The notes beneath the pieces were generated by a model that worked only from the letters and a program-made list of their open reading frames with translations, did not search any database and had not been told where the DNA came from. A program made the position numbers and the translations under genes. From assembly GCA_025350145.1 (NCBI GenBank), contig JANXYH010000082.1, forward strand, positions 1 to 64,000: a DNA stretch of 64,000 bases, given 5' to 3'. This DNA comes from Burkholderiales bacterium. Its GTDB lineage: Bacteria; Pseudomonadota; Gammaproteobacteria; Burkholderiales; Burkholderiaceae_C. Below, piece after piece: positions 46,435 to 56,428 of the stretch (the first letter of the stretch is position 1; each line of letters starts with the position of its first letter).

Positions 46435-47420
46435 GCAAGACCCCCCTGCTCGCCACCTTGGGCATGCAGCCAGCAGGCCGCCAGTGTGGCGCCAGCCGGC
46501 AGCAACTCGGGCCGCTGGTGGCGACAGCGGTCCCGCACCTGCGGGCAGCGCGGGTTGAAGGCGCAACCTGGGGGAATCGCGTTCAGCCGCGGCATCGTGC
46601 CGTCGATCTGCAGCAGCCGCTCGCGGCTGCCGTCCATCGCCGGGATCGAGCCCATCAGGCCCTCGCTGTAGGGGTGCGCCGGGCGGTGGATGACCGCGCC
46701 GACCGGGCCGATCTCGGCCACCCGACCGGCGTACATCACCGCCACCCGGTCGCAGGCCTCGGCGATCACGCCCATGTCGTGGGTGATCAGCATCACCGCC
46801 GCGCCATGGTCCCGGGTCAGGCGCTTGAGCAAGGCAATGATCTGGGCCTGGATCGACACGTCCAGCGCGGTGGTCGGCTCATCGGCGACGATCAACTTCG
46901 GCTCGGCCGCCAAGGCCAGCGCAATCACCACCCGCTGGCGCATGCCGCCGGAGAACTGGTGCGGGTACTGGTCGATGCGCTGTTCGGCGGCGGGAATGCC
47001 GGTCTCCAGCAGCAGCGTGATCGCCCGACGCCGGGCCTCCGCGGCACTGACTGGCAAATGCGCCAGGATGGTCTCGGTGAGTTGCCTGCCGATGCTGTAC
47101 AGCGGGTTCAGCGAGGTCAGAGGATCCTGGAAGATCGCGCCAATGTGGCGGCCGCGGATCGCCCGCATGCGCTCGGGCGGCAGGTTGTCGATGCGCTGGC
47201 CATCGAAGTGGATCTCGCCGCCAGCGATCCGGCCGGGCGGCTCCAAGAGGCCGATGATGGCCGCGCCGGTCAGCGATTTGCCGGCGCCGGATTCACCCAC
47301 CACGCCCAGAATTTCGCCCGGCGCGATGTCGAACGAGACATCGTCCAGCGCCAGCAGGGTGCCGCGCCGGGTTGGAAATTCCACCCGCAGGTGGCGCACA
47401 TCCAGCAGCGGCTTGGACAT
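46431..47420 (-). CDS. oligopeptide/dipeptide ABC transporter ATP-binding protein (DppD/OppD-like)
   Basis: GESGAGKSLTGAAIIGLLEPPGRI; GAIFQDPLTSLNPLYSIG; FSGGMRQRVVIALALAAEPKLIVADEPTTALDVSIQAQII. Confidence 0.93.
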   Translation of the reverse strand: MSKPLLDVRHLRVEFPTRRGTLLALDDVSFDIAPGEILGVVGESGAGKSLTGAAIIGLLEPPGRIAGGEIHFDGQRIDNLPPERMRAIRGRHIGAIFQDPLTSLNPLYSIGRQLTETILAHLPVSAAEARRRAITLLLETGIPAAEQRIDQYPHQFSGGMRQRVVIALALAAEPKLIVADEPTTALDVSIQAQIIALLKRLTRDHGAAVMLITHDMGVIAEACDRVAVMYAGRVAEIGPVGAVIHRPAHPYSEGLMGSIPAMDGSRERLLQIDGTMPRLNAIPPGCAFNPRCPQVRDRCRHQRPELLPAGATLAACWLHAQGGEQGGLA

Positions 47421-47424
47421 CGCT

Positions 47425-48402
47425 TCAGTTCAGGCGCGGGTTGAGGGCGTCGCGCAACCAGTCGCCGAGCAGGTTGACCGACAGCGCGATCATCACCAGC
47501 ACCACGCCGGGGAAGATCGTGATCCACCATTCGCCGGAAAACAGGAAATCCTGCCCGACCCGGATCAAGCTGCCCAGCGAAGGCGAGGTTGGCGGCACCC
47601 CCACCCCCAGAAATGACAGCGTCGCCTCGGTGATGATGGCCGCCGCGATCTGGATCGTCGCCAGCACCAGCACCGGCCCGAGCACATTGGGCAGGACATG
47701 GCGGCGCATGATCCGCGCCGGCGATACGCCGATCACCCGCGCCGCCTGCACATATTCCTTCTGCCGCTCGACCATGGTCGAGCCGCGCACCGTGCGGGCG
47801 TACTGGACCCAACCGGTGAGCGAGATCGCGATGATCAGCACGCCGAAGGCCAGGGCCTCATGGGCCTGCGGGAACAGCGCCCGGCCGACGCCGTCGATCA
47901 GCAGCGCCACCAGGATCGCCGGGAACGACAGCATCACGTCGCAGACACGCATGATGAAGCCGTCGACCCGGCCGCCGACAAAGCCCGAAAGCAGCCCCAG
48001 CGCCACGCCCACCAGCACCGACACCGCCACCGACGCCACACCCACGGCCAGTGAGATGCGCGAGCCGTACATCAGCGCCGAGAGGATGTCGCGGCCCTGG
48101 TCGTCGGTGCCAAGCAAGTACTTGCGCGAGCCCTCGGGCATCCAGGCGGGCGGCAGACGGGCGTCGGCCAACTCCAGCGTCGCCAGATCGGTCGGGTTGT
48201 GCGGCGCGATCCAGTTGGCGCCCAAGGCGCACACCAGGCACAGCAGCGCAACCAGCGCCGCCAGCATCGCCACCGGCGAATGGACGAAGCTGTGGCAGAC
48301 GTCGCTGTCGACCATCCTGGCCCAGCGGCTGGGCGTCTGTACCGGCATCTGTACCGGCGCCTGTGCGGGCGTCTGTACGGGCGTGTCGGGCTTGGCGTTC
48401 AT
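47425..48402 (-). CDS. ABC transporter permease (DppC/OppC-like)
   Basis: HNPTDLATLELADARLPPAWMPEGSRKYLLGTDDQGRDILSALMYGSRISLAVG; AARVIGVSPARIMRRHVLPNVLGPVLV. N-terminus carries a Pro/Gln-rich tandem repeat. Confidence 0.92.
   Translation of the reverse strand: MNAKPDTPVQTPAQAPVQMPVQTPSRWARMVDSDVCHSFVHSPVAMLAALVALLCLVCALGANWIAPHNPTDLATLELADARLPPAWMPEGSRKYLLGTDDQGRDILSALMYGSRISLAVGVASVAVSVLVGVALGLLSGFVGGRVDGFIMRVCDVMLSFPAILVALLIDGVGRALFPQAHEALAFGVLIIAISLTGWVQYARTVRGSTMVERQKEYVQAARVIGVSPARIMRRHVLPNVLGPVLVLATIQIAAAIITEATLSFLGVGVPPTSPSLGSLIRVGQDFLFSGEWWITIFPGVVLVMIALSVNLLGDWLRDALNPRLN
48335..48382. repeat. 4 x 12-bp tandem repeat encoding the N-terminal PVQTPAQAPVQMPVQT of the DppC-like permease
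   Basis: Units gtctgtaccggc / atctgtaccggc / gcctgtgcgggc / gtctgtacgggc. Confidence 0.85.
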
Positions 48403-48424
48403 GGGCTGGGCAGACCGTCCGGAC

Positions 48425-49408
48425 TCAATGGCCAGCGGCCTTGGCTTCGATCCGCAGGCGCGGATCGACAGCGAAATACAGCAGGTCGACGACCAGGTTG
48501 ATGCTGACAAAGATCAGCGCGATCAGGCACAGGTAGGCCGCCATCACCGGGATGTCGGCGAACTGCACCGCCTGGATGAAGAGCAAGCCCATGCCCGGCC
48601 ACTGGAACACCGTCTCGGTGACGATCGCAAACGCAATGATCGAGCCGAGTTGCAGGCCGGCGATCGTGATCACCGGCACCAGGGTGTTCTTCAGCGCATG
48701 GCCAAAGTACACCAGCCGGTCGGGCAAGCCGCGGGCCCGGGCAAACTTGATGTAGTCGGTGCGCAGCACTTCCAGCATCTCGGCGCGCACCAGCCGCAGC
48801 ACCAGTGCCGCCGGGAACAGCGACAGGGTCAAGGCCGGCAACAGCAGGTGCCTCAGGCCGTCGGCGGTCAACAGGCCGGTGGTGTAGGCCCCCAGGGCCA
48901 CCGTCTCGCCACGGCCAAAACTCGGCAGCCACTTCAGGCTGACAGCGAAGAACAGGATCAACAGGATGCCGATCAGAAAGTTCGGCAGCGACACGCCCAG
49001 CAGCGAACCGATCATCACCAGTTGCGAGCCAAACCGGCCGCGCCTCAGGGCCGAGTAGACGCCCAGCGGAATGCCCAGGGATAGCCCCAGTGCGGCAGCC
49101 AGGGTGGCCAGCTCCAAAGTCGCCGGCAGGCGCTCGGCGATCAGGGTCGAGACCTTGCGGCCCTGGCGCAAGCTCAGGCCAAACTCACCCACCACCGCAT
49201 TGCCGATGAAGCGCGTGAACTGCAGCGGAAACGGCTGGTCCAGACCCAAGTCCTGGCGCAACTGCTGGCGCTGCGCAGGCGTCGCGTCCTGGCCGAGCAA
49301 ATTAGTGACCGGGTCGCCGACGAACTGGAACAGCATGAAGGCGATGAACGCCACCGCCAGCATCACCATCAGGGCTTGGATCAGGCGGCGGACGATGAAG
49401 GCGAGCAT
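48425..49408 (-). CDS. ABC transporter permease (DppB/OppB-like)
   Basis: MLAFIVRRLIQALMVMLAVAFIAFMLFQFVGDPV; LRLVRAEMLEVLRTDYIKFARARGLPDRLVYFGHALKNTLVPVITIAGLQLG. Confidence 0.93.
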   Translation of the reverse strand: MLAFIVRRLIQALMVMLAVAFIAFMLFQFVGDPVTNLLGQDATPAQRQQLRQDLGLDQPFPLQFTRFIGNAVVGEFGLSLRQGRKVSTLIAERLPATLELATLAAALGLSLGIPLGVYSALRRGRFGSQLVMIGSLLGVSLPNFLIGILLILFFAVSLKWLPSFGRGETVALGAYTTGLLTADGLRHLLLPALTLSLFPAALVLRLVRAEMLEVLRTDYIKFARARGLPDRLVYFGHALKNTLVPVITIAGLQLGSIIAFAIVTETVFQWPGMGLLFIQAVQFADIPVMAAYLCLIALIFVSINLVVDLLYFAVDPRLRIEAKAAGH

Positions 49409-49516
49409 GCAAACGGGCGCGACGGAACCGAGCTAAGTGGCGCGCCATTGTTGAGCACTTCAGGGGGCCGCCGGCAAAGGGCTTTCACCGGTGCCGAGGC
49501 ATCACAAAGCTGAGGT

Positions 49517-49555
49517 CTAAAAAAATTTGGGCTGCACCTTTAGCGGGTGCAGCCC
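49517..49555 (-). terminator. intrinsic terminator downstream of the Ala/Lys-rich repeat protein gene
   Basis: Stem GGGCTGCACC/GGTGCAGCCC (49529-49555) followed on the minus strand by AAATTTTTTTAG. Confidence 0.8.
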
Positions 49556-49619
49556 ATTGACCTCAGTGCTGGTGGCGTTCGCCGCGGCGCTAGGCCACAG
49601 CGAACGGCCAGTGCCTGAC

Positions 49620-49964
49620 TTACTTCGTGCCTTCGCCGGTCTTGTTGGTACCAGCCTTTTCGGCGGCGACGGCTTCCTTCTTGACGTCGGCGCGGGCCTT
49701 GGTCGACTTGCCTTCGGGCGAAGCGCTGCCTTCGCTGGTCTTGTTGGCGCCAGACTTCTCGGCCGCAGCGGCCTCTTTCTTGACGTCAGCGCGGGCCGCC
49801 ATCGACTTGCCGGTCGGCGAGGCACTGCCTTCACCGGTCTTGTTGGCGCCTGACTTGTTGGCCGAGGCGGCCTCAGCTTTGACTTCGGCCTTGGTGGCCT
49901 GGGCAAAAGCCGGCACAGCGGCGAACTGGGCCAAAACAGCGATCAGAGCAAGCTTCTTCAACAT
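49620..49964 (-). CDS. small secreted Ala/Lys-rich tandem-repeat protein
   Basis: 114 aa; signal peptide MLKKLALIAVLAQFAAVPAFAQA, then 33-aa repeats AEVKAEAASANKSGANKTGEGSASPTGKSMAAR / ADVKKEAAAAEKSGANKTSEGSASPEGKSTKAR / ADVKKEAVAAEKAGTNKTGEGTK. Confidence 0.75.
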   Translation of the reverse strand: MLKKLALIAVLAQFAAVPAFAQATKAEVKAEAASANKSGANKTGEGSASPTGKSMAARADVKKEAAAAEKSGANKTSEGSASPEGKSTKARADVKKEAVAAEKAGTNKTGEGTK

Positions 49965-50245
49965 GTGAATCTCCATCAATTGGAACGATATTTGCACGAG
50001 CACCAGACTTTCGGCGGGCCGTGCGGACTGTGGCGACTGCAGTGCCGGGCTTCCCCGTCACCCGGCACACCGAGCCAAATCTGCGCGTGCCGAACGGTCT
50101 GTTGTCGCAACACCGGCCATTTCAAGACGGCGCGGGTAGCTCCATCACGTCTGGCCGGCTACTTCGGTTTACAGGCCGCCACACAAAATCAGTTTCGGAC
50201 CCCGCCGGATCAGCTGGATCAACCATCGGGCGTGCAAGCTCAACG

Positions 50246-50275
50246 AAAAAAGGGCCACCCGAAGATGACCCTTTT
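50246..50275 (-). terminator. intrinsic terminator downstream of porin gene
   Basis: Minus strand AAAAGGGTCATC-TTCG-GGTGGCCCTTTTTT: 12-bp stem with two G-U pairs, TTCG loop, T-run. Confidence 0.85.
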
Positions 50276-50307
50276 GTGTTCAAGCAACCCTGAAACAGGG
50301 CTCCGGC

Positions 50308-51360
50308 TTAGAAGACGTGCTTGATGCCGAAGTCGTAGGCATTCGGCTCGGTCTTGAGCGCGCTGTTGCGGGCGTAATCGGTGTACAGCGTGGTGCGCTT
50401 GGACAGCGAGTAGAAATACGCCAGGCCGGTACCGGTGATGTTGCGGACGTTGTTGTCGTCCTTGCGCATCACGGCAGCACGGAACTCACCCTGGCCCAAC
50501 GGCACCGTGACCGCCAGTAGGCTGGACTTCACGTCTTGATTGGCAATGTTCTTGCCCTTGCCGTAGAAGCCCCACAACTTGGCGACGCCGAAGTCGTACT
50601 GGGCGTTGGTCGACAGCCAGTTGTCGTTGGCGTTGCCCGGATTGTTGTAACCCACGCCGACGCGCAGCGGGCCACCGGCGTAGCTGGCGCCCCAACTGTA
50701 CGGCTTGCTGTCGCAGGTCTGGAAGAACGCGTTACCGTTGATGGCGGTATTGCCCTTGCCCAGCGCCGACGTTGCCGTGTTGCTCAACTGCGACGCGTTC
50801 AGGCCCGACTGACCGCAGTTGTTGTTGGCCTCAGCGACCTGGTAGGTGAACGAGAAGCCACTGAACGTCGGGCTGTTGTACGTGACGGCCCTGTTGACGT
50901 TGAAGTAGTTGGTTGCAGTACCGGCCATCACCACCACCGTCATGCTGCTGACCACGGTGTCCCAACCCCAGGGGTCACCCACCACTTCGCCGTGGAAGAA
51001 GGCGCCGTCGTATTCACGGCCCAGGCGAACCTCACCCCAGCCGCCACGCAGGCCGACATAGGAGCGGGCTTGCCAGAACGTCACCGGCGAGCCGTTGGTT
51101 CCGTTGCCACCGTTGATCGTGCCGTTGAAGGGACGGAAGCGGTGCTCGATCTGGAAGAACGCTGCCGAGCCGCCGCCGAGGTCTTCAACGCCGCGGAAGC
51201 CCAGACGCGAGGAGCCACCCTGGGACATGCGCTTGTCGACGCTGCCCAGATCCTTACCCAAGTTCTCGTCGATCAAACCGTACACGGTGACCGACGATTG
51301 CGCCATGGCGGTACCGGCAAAAGCGCCGAGGACAGCCAGGGCAAGTAGTGATTTTTTCAT
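50308..51360 (-). CDS. Gram-negative trimeric porin (OmpC/Omp32-type)
   Basis: MKKSLLALAVLGAFAGTAMAQSSVTVYGLIDENLGKDLG...; SRLGFRGVEDLGGGSAAFFQIEHRF; C-terminal NAYDFGIKHVF ending in Phe. Confidence 0.95.
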   Translation of the reverse strand: MKKSLLALAVLGAFAGTAMAQSSVTVYGLIDENLGKDLGSVDKRMSQGGSSRLGFRGVEDLGGGSAAFFQIEHRFRPFNGTINGGNGTNGSPVTFWQARSYVGLRGGWGEVRLGREYDGAFFHGEVVGDPWGWDTVVSSMTVVVMAGTATNYFNVNRAVTYNSPTFSGFSFTYQVAEANNNCGQSGLNASQLSNTATSALGKGNTAINGNAFFQTCDSKPYSWGASYAGGPLRVGVGYNNPGNANDNWLSTNAQYDFGVAKLWGFYGKGKNIANQDVKSSLLAVTVPLGQGEFRAAVMRKDDNNVRNITGTGLAYFYSLSKRTTLYTDYARNSALKTEPNAYDFGIKHVF

Positions 51361-51615
51361 TGCAACAATCTCCTAGGTTGAACAAGAGGTCCCGATCCCG
51401 TAAAAACCCTCGCACCGGGAGTGGTGGGGGCCGGTCAGGCCAACCTCCTCATCGGAAGTTGCCGCTATTGCACCATTCGGACCGAGACCTGGCAAAGGAT
51501 TGGCCCGAAAAAACAGCGGGAATGTTGTCTGACAACAACGCGAGGCGGTCGGCTCTGGCCTGACGCCACCCTTAGCATTTGCCGCGCTGCCGGTACGCTG
51601 GGCTAAGCTGCGGCG

Positions 51616-52257
51616 ATGTTGACCGTGGATCAAGTCGTCGCCGGTGCAGACCAGGCCTTGCGCACGCTCAGTCGGTCGGCCAGGTCGCTGCGGGCCATGC
51701 CGGCTGCGCTGCCGCCGCCCGAGGGCGTGGCGCCGGCAGCACTGGATGCGCAGGACCGGCGCCACTCGGGTGCCCTGATGCGCGTCAACCATGTCGGCGA
51801 GGTTTGCGCCCAGGCGCTCTACGCCGCCCAGGCGCTGACCGCGCGCAGCCCCGAGCTGAGGGCGCAGATGGCGCAGGCCGCGCGCGACGAGACCGACCAC
51901 CTGGCCTGGACCGAGCAGCGCCTGGCCGAATTGGGTGACCGCCCCAGCCTGCTCAACCCGCTGTGGTACGGCGGGGCGTTTGCCCTGGGCCTGTTGGCCG
52001 GGCAGGCAGGCGACCGCTGGAGCCTGGGCTTTGTGGCCGAGACCGAGCGCCAGGTGGAGCAGCACCTGGCCAGCCACTTGCAGCGCCTGCCGGTCAACGA
52101 CCTGGCCTCGCGCGCGGTGGTGGCGCAGATGCGCGACGACGAGGCGGCGCATGCGGCAAAGGCCGAGCGCGCCGGTGGCATGCCCCTGCCAGCGCCGCTG
52201 CGCAGCCTGATGCGCGCCGCCGCAGGGCTCATGACCCGCAGCGCGCACTGGATCTGA
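51616..52257 (+). CDS. coq7: 2-polyprenyl-3-methyl-6-methoxy-1,4-benzoquinone monooxygenase (Coq7/UbiF-type di-iron)
   Basis: LMRVNHVGEVCAQALYAAQAL; RDETDHLAWTEQRLAELGDRPSLLNPLWYGGAFALG; VAQMRDDEAAHAAKAERAG. Confidence 0.93.
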   Translation: MLTVDQVVAGADQALRTLSRSARSLRAMPAALPPPEGVAPAALDAQDRRHSGALMRVNHVGEVCAQALYAAQALTARSPELRAQMAQAARDETDHLAWTEQRLAELGDRPSLLNPLWYGGAFALGLLAGQAGDRWSLGFVAETERQVEQHLASHLQRLPVNDLASRAVVAQMRDDEAAHAAKAERAGGMPLPAPLRSLMRAAAGLMTRSAHWI

Positions 52258-52269
52258 GGCGCTCAGGCG

Positions 52270-52352
52270 GCCACGATCTCGTGGCTGGTGGTCAAACAGC
52301 CACGATTTCGTGGCTGGTGGTCAAACAGCCACGATCTCGTGGCTGGTGGTCA
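52270..52352. repeat. 29-bp tandem repeat, about 2.9 copies, each with an internal palindrome
   Basis: gccacgatctcgtggctggtggtcaaaca (52270-52298), gccacgatttcgtggctggtggtcaaaca (52299-52327), gccacgatctcgtggctggtggtca (52328-52352); GCCACGA-TC-TCGTGGC hairpin in each. Confidence 0.9.
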
Positions 52353-52743
52353 CCTCAGCGGTCTTGCCCAGCATCACCGTGGCCGAGCAGTATTTTTCAT
52401 GCGACAGGGCGATGGCACGCGCCACCGCCGCGTCACTGAGCTGCCGCCCGCTGACCACGAAATGCATGTGGATGTGGGTGAAGACCTTGGGATCGGTGGC
52501 CGCGCGCTCGGCCTTGACGCGCAGCTCGCAACCCGTGACATCCTGGCGGCCGCGTTTGAGGATCAGCACCACGTCGTAGGCGCTGCAGCCACCGGCGCCG
52601 GCCAGCAGGGTCTCCATCGGCCGCGGCGCGAGGTTGCGGCCGCCGCCCTCGGGCGCGCCGTCCATGGTCAGGAGATGGCCGCTGCCGGTCTCGGCCACGA
52701 ACCCCATGCCGCTGCTGGCGAGCCATTGAATCTTGCATTCCAT
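52321..52743 (-). CDS. OsmC family protein
   Basis: 140 aa; MECKIQWLASSGMGFVAETGSGHLLTMDGAPEGGGRNLAPRPMETLLAGAGGCSAYDVVLILKRGRQDVTGCELRVKAER...ALSHEKYCSATVML. Confidence 0.92.
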   Translation of the reverse strand: MECKIQWLASSGMGFVAETGSGHLLTMDGAPEGGGRNLAPRPMETLLAGAGGCSAYDVVLILKRGRQDVTGCELRVKAERAATDPKVFTHIHMHFVVSGRQLSDAAVARAIALSHEKYCSATVMLGKTAEVTTSHEIVAV

Positions 52744-52876
52744 CGCTGTGTCGTCCCCAGAGGTTTGTCGTCTGCGCCTTCGCCGTCGATCATATTGCGG
52801 TGCAGCATGCAAGCCGCTAGACTGGCCGTGTCCGCCAGTCAACGCATGTCTCCTCCACCGCCAAGCTTGGTGGATT

Positions 52877-52907
52877 GGGTCCGAAGCGCAAGCTTCGGAC
52901 CCTTTTT
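52877..52907 (+). terminator. intrinsic terminator/attenuator in the leader of ilvA
   Basis: GGGTCCGAAGC-GCAA-GCTTCGGACCC-TTTTT: perfect 11-bp stem, GNRA tetraloop, T5; 68 nt upstream of the ilvA ATG. Confidence 0.85.
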
Positions 52908-52974
52908 CTTGGTGCCTACAGGCCTTTATCATGCCGCGCCGCAATCGGTCCGGATTGCACGGAGACAGTCACCG

Positions 52975-54525
<1,551 letters not shown>

Positions 54526-54549
54526 CAGCGCCTCCTTAAACTGCGTGCC

Positions 54550-55641
54550 ATGTCATTGATTGCCGAAACCGCCAACCGCCTGCTTGAGCAGGCCTTGCTG
54601 GACAAGTTGCGCCGCCGCGGCGATGCCGGAGGCAACCTGGGCGAAATGGAGCCGCTGGCGGTGCGACTCGGGCTGCTGCAAAGCACTTTGAAACCCCGCT
54701 TCCGCGACCCGCAGTTGATGGTCTTTGCCGCCGACCATGGCCTGGCGGTGGCCGGCATCCACGCCTCGCACGCGCGCCAGACCGACGCCCTGGTGCGGCA
54801 GATCCTGGCCCACCAGTTGCCGGTGGCGGTGATGGCCCGCGCAGTCGGCATGCACATGCAGGTGGTCGATTGCGGCATCGCCCGCGACATGCCGGGGCAT
54901 GAGCGCCTGATCCAGCGCAAGATTGCCCACGGCACGCGCAACGCCCAAAGCGGCAACGCGATGACGCTGGAGCAGGCCCATGCGGCGATTCGGGCCGGCA
55001 TGGAGATTGGCGACAGTCTGCGCGGCAACCTGGTGGCCTGCGCCGGGCTGGGCGTAGGCTCGCACGAGAGCGCCGCGCTGGTGCTGGCGCGGCTGAACAA
55101 GCTGCCGGTGCGCGACTTCATGGTCGCCAGTGGGCAGATGAACCCCGACCTGCTGTCGCACCTGATGGGCGTGGTCCAGGCGGCGCATAACCGCCACCGC
55201 GAGGTCGAAGACGCGGTCGAGGTGCTGGCCGCGTTCGGCGGCTTCGAAACCGCGCTCATGGTCGGCGTGATGCTGGTGGCGGCGAGCAAGCGCCACCTGA
55301 TCATGGTCGACGGCATCGCCGCCTGCGCGGCGCTGATGGTGGCCTCGCGCATCGCCGAGGCCGTGACCGACTACTGCGTCTTCTGCCGCAGCAGCGTCCA
55401 CGAGGGGCTGGACCATGCGCTTGAGCTGTTCCACGCCAGCGCCCTGCTGAACCTCGGCCTGGACACCCAGGACGGCACCGGCGCCTGCCTGTCGATGCCG
55501 CTGGTGCGCTCTGCCGCCGCGCTGTTGACCGAGGTCGCCGATGGCGAAGACCCCGGACCGTCGCTGCCCGCCGACGTCGGCCCGGCCCTGGCCCGCAGGC
55601 GGGACGACCCCGACAACTCGATCCTGTCCAGCGGCTACTGA
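54550..55641 (+). CDS. cobT: nicotinate-nucleotide--dimethylbenzimidazole phosphoribosyltransferase family protein
   Basis: 363 aa; MVFAADHGLAVAGIHASHARQTDALVRQIL; CGIARDMPGHERLIQRKIAHGTRNAQSGNAMTLEQAHAAIRAGMEIGD; LNLGLDTQDGTGACLSMPLVRSAAALLTEVA. Confidence 0.9.
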   Translation: MSLIAETANRLLEQALLDKLRRRGDAGGNLGEMEPLAVRLGLLQSTLKPRFRDPQLMVFAADHGLAVAGIHASHARQTDALVRQILAHQLPVAVMARAVGMHMQVVDCGIARDMPGHERLIQRKIAHGTRNAQSGNAMTLEQAHAAIRAGMEIGDSLRGNLVACAGLGVGSHESAALVLARLNKLPVRDFMVASGQMNPDLLSHLMGVVQAAHNRHREVEDAVEVLAAFGGFETALMVGVMLVAASKRHLIMVDGIAACAALMVASRIAEAVTDYCVFCRSSVHEGLDHALELFHASALLNLGLDTQDGTGACLSMPLVRSAAALLTEVADGEDPGPSLPADVGPALARRRDDPDNSILSSGY

Positions 55642-55686
55642 AGCGCCCGCAGGGCCAGCGCGGCCTCAAGCCTCGGTTCAGGCCTT

Positions 55687-56370
55687 TCAGCGGCGCAGCG
55701 CGCCGTTCTGCACGGTCGCCGCCAGGGCGGGGGCGTCGGCCCCGCCATCGGCTGAAATTGGCGCTGCCGGCCCGATCCCGGCACCCGGGATTCCGACACC
55801 GACCATCGGCCCTTGCCGGACGCCATCGACCGCTGGGTTGACGGAATACAAATTGATGGCCGGTCGGAACGGCCGCACCGGTGCCGCCCCCGGCATGACC
55901 AAGTCAGCGCCCGGGCCAGCGGCCGGCGGCGGCAACTCCAGCACCAGCGCCGCAGCGGTCGAACCCGCCGCGCCCAATTCGACCCGCCGCAGGTCGATCT
56001 TCAACACCCGCAGGCCGGATTCGACCTCGGCTCCCAGGGCAAAGGCCCGCGGCAATTTGCCGTCGATGGCCAGCAACGCCAGGCCGCTGCCCCTGGCCGT
56101 CGACGCCTTTGCCGCGACCACCCCGAGCAGCTTGAATCGGCTCTGGGCTGGGGCTGCTGCCTGCTCTTCGGTCGGCGGCGCGGTCGGCCGGCCCAGCAGT
56201 TTTTCAAGGCCCGCAGCGCCGGCCAGGGAGGCACCGGCCCCCGCCACCACGGCCTGCGCCGGAAGCGCGATCGGCCGGACCAGCAAGGGCAGCGCCCAGG
56301 CCGCTGCGCCGGCCACCGCCGCCAGCCACAGCAGCGCGGCAACCAGCCCGGGAACCCAGCGTGAACTCAT
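55687..56370 (-). CDS. gspC: type II secretion system protein GspC-like
   Basis: N-terminal TM then SRFKLLGVVAAKASTARGSGLALLAIDGKLPRAFALGAEVESGLRVLKIDLRRVELG (HR domain), divergent to gspG. Confidence 0.85.
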   Translation of the reverse strand: MSSRWVPGLVAALLWLAAVAGAAAWALPLLVRPIALPAQAVVAGAGASLAGAAGLEKLLGRPTAPPTEEQAAAPAQSRFKLLGVVAAKASTARGSGLALLAIDGKLPRAFALGAEVESGLRVLKIDLRRVELGAAGSTAAALVLELPPPAAGPGADLVMPGAAPVRPFRPAINLYSVNPAVDGVRQGPMVGVGIPGAGIGPAAPISADGGADAPALAATVQNGALRR

Positions 56371-56428
56371 CCGACGATTATCATCCCGCAGCCCCTTTTG
56401 CCACCGCTGTGCCACGCCCGCCGCCCGC

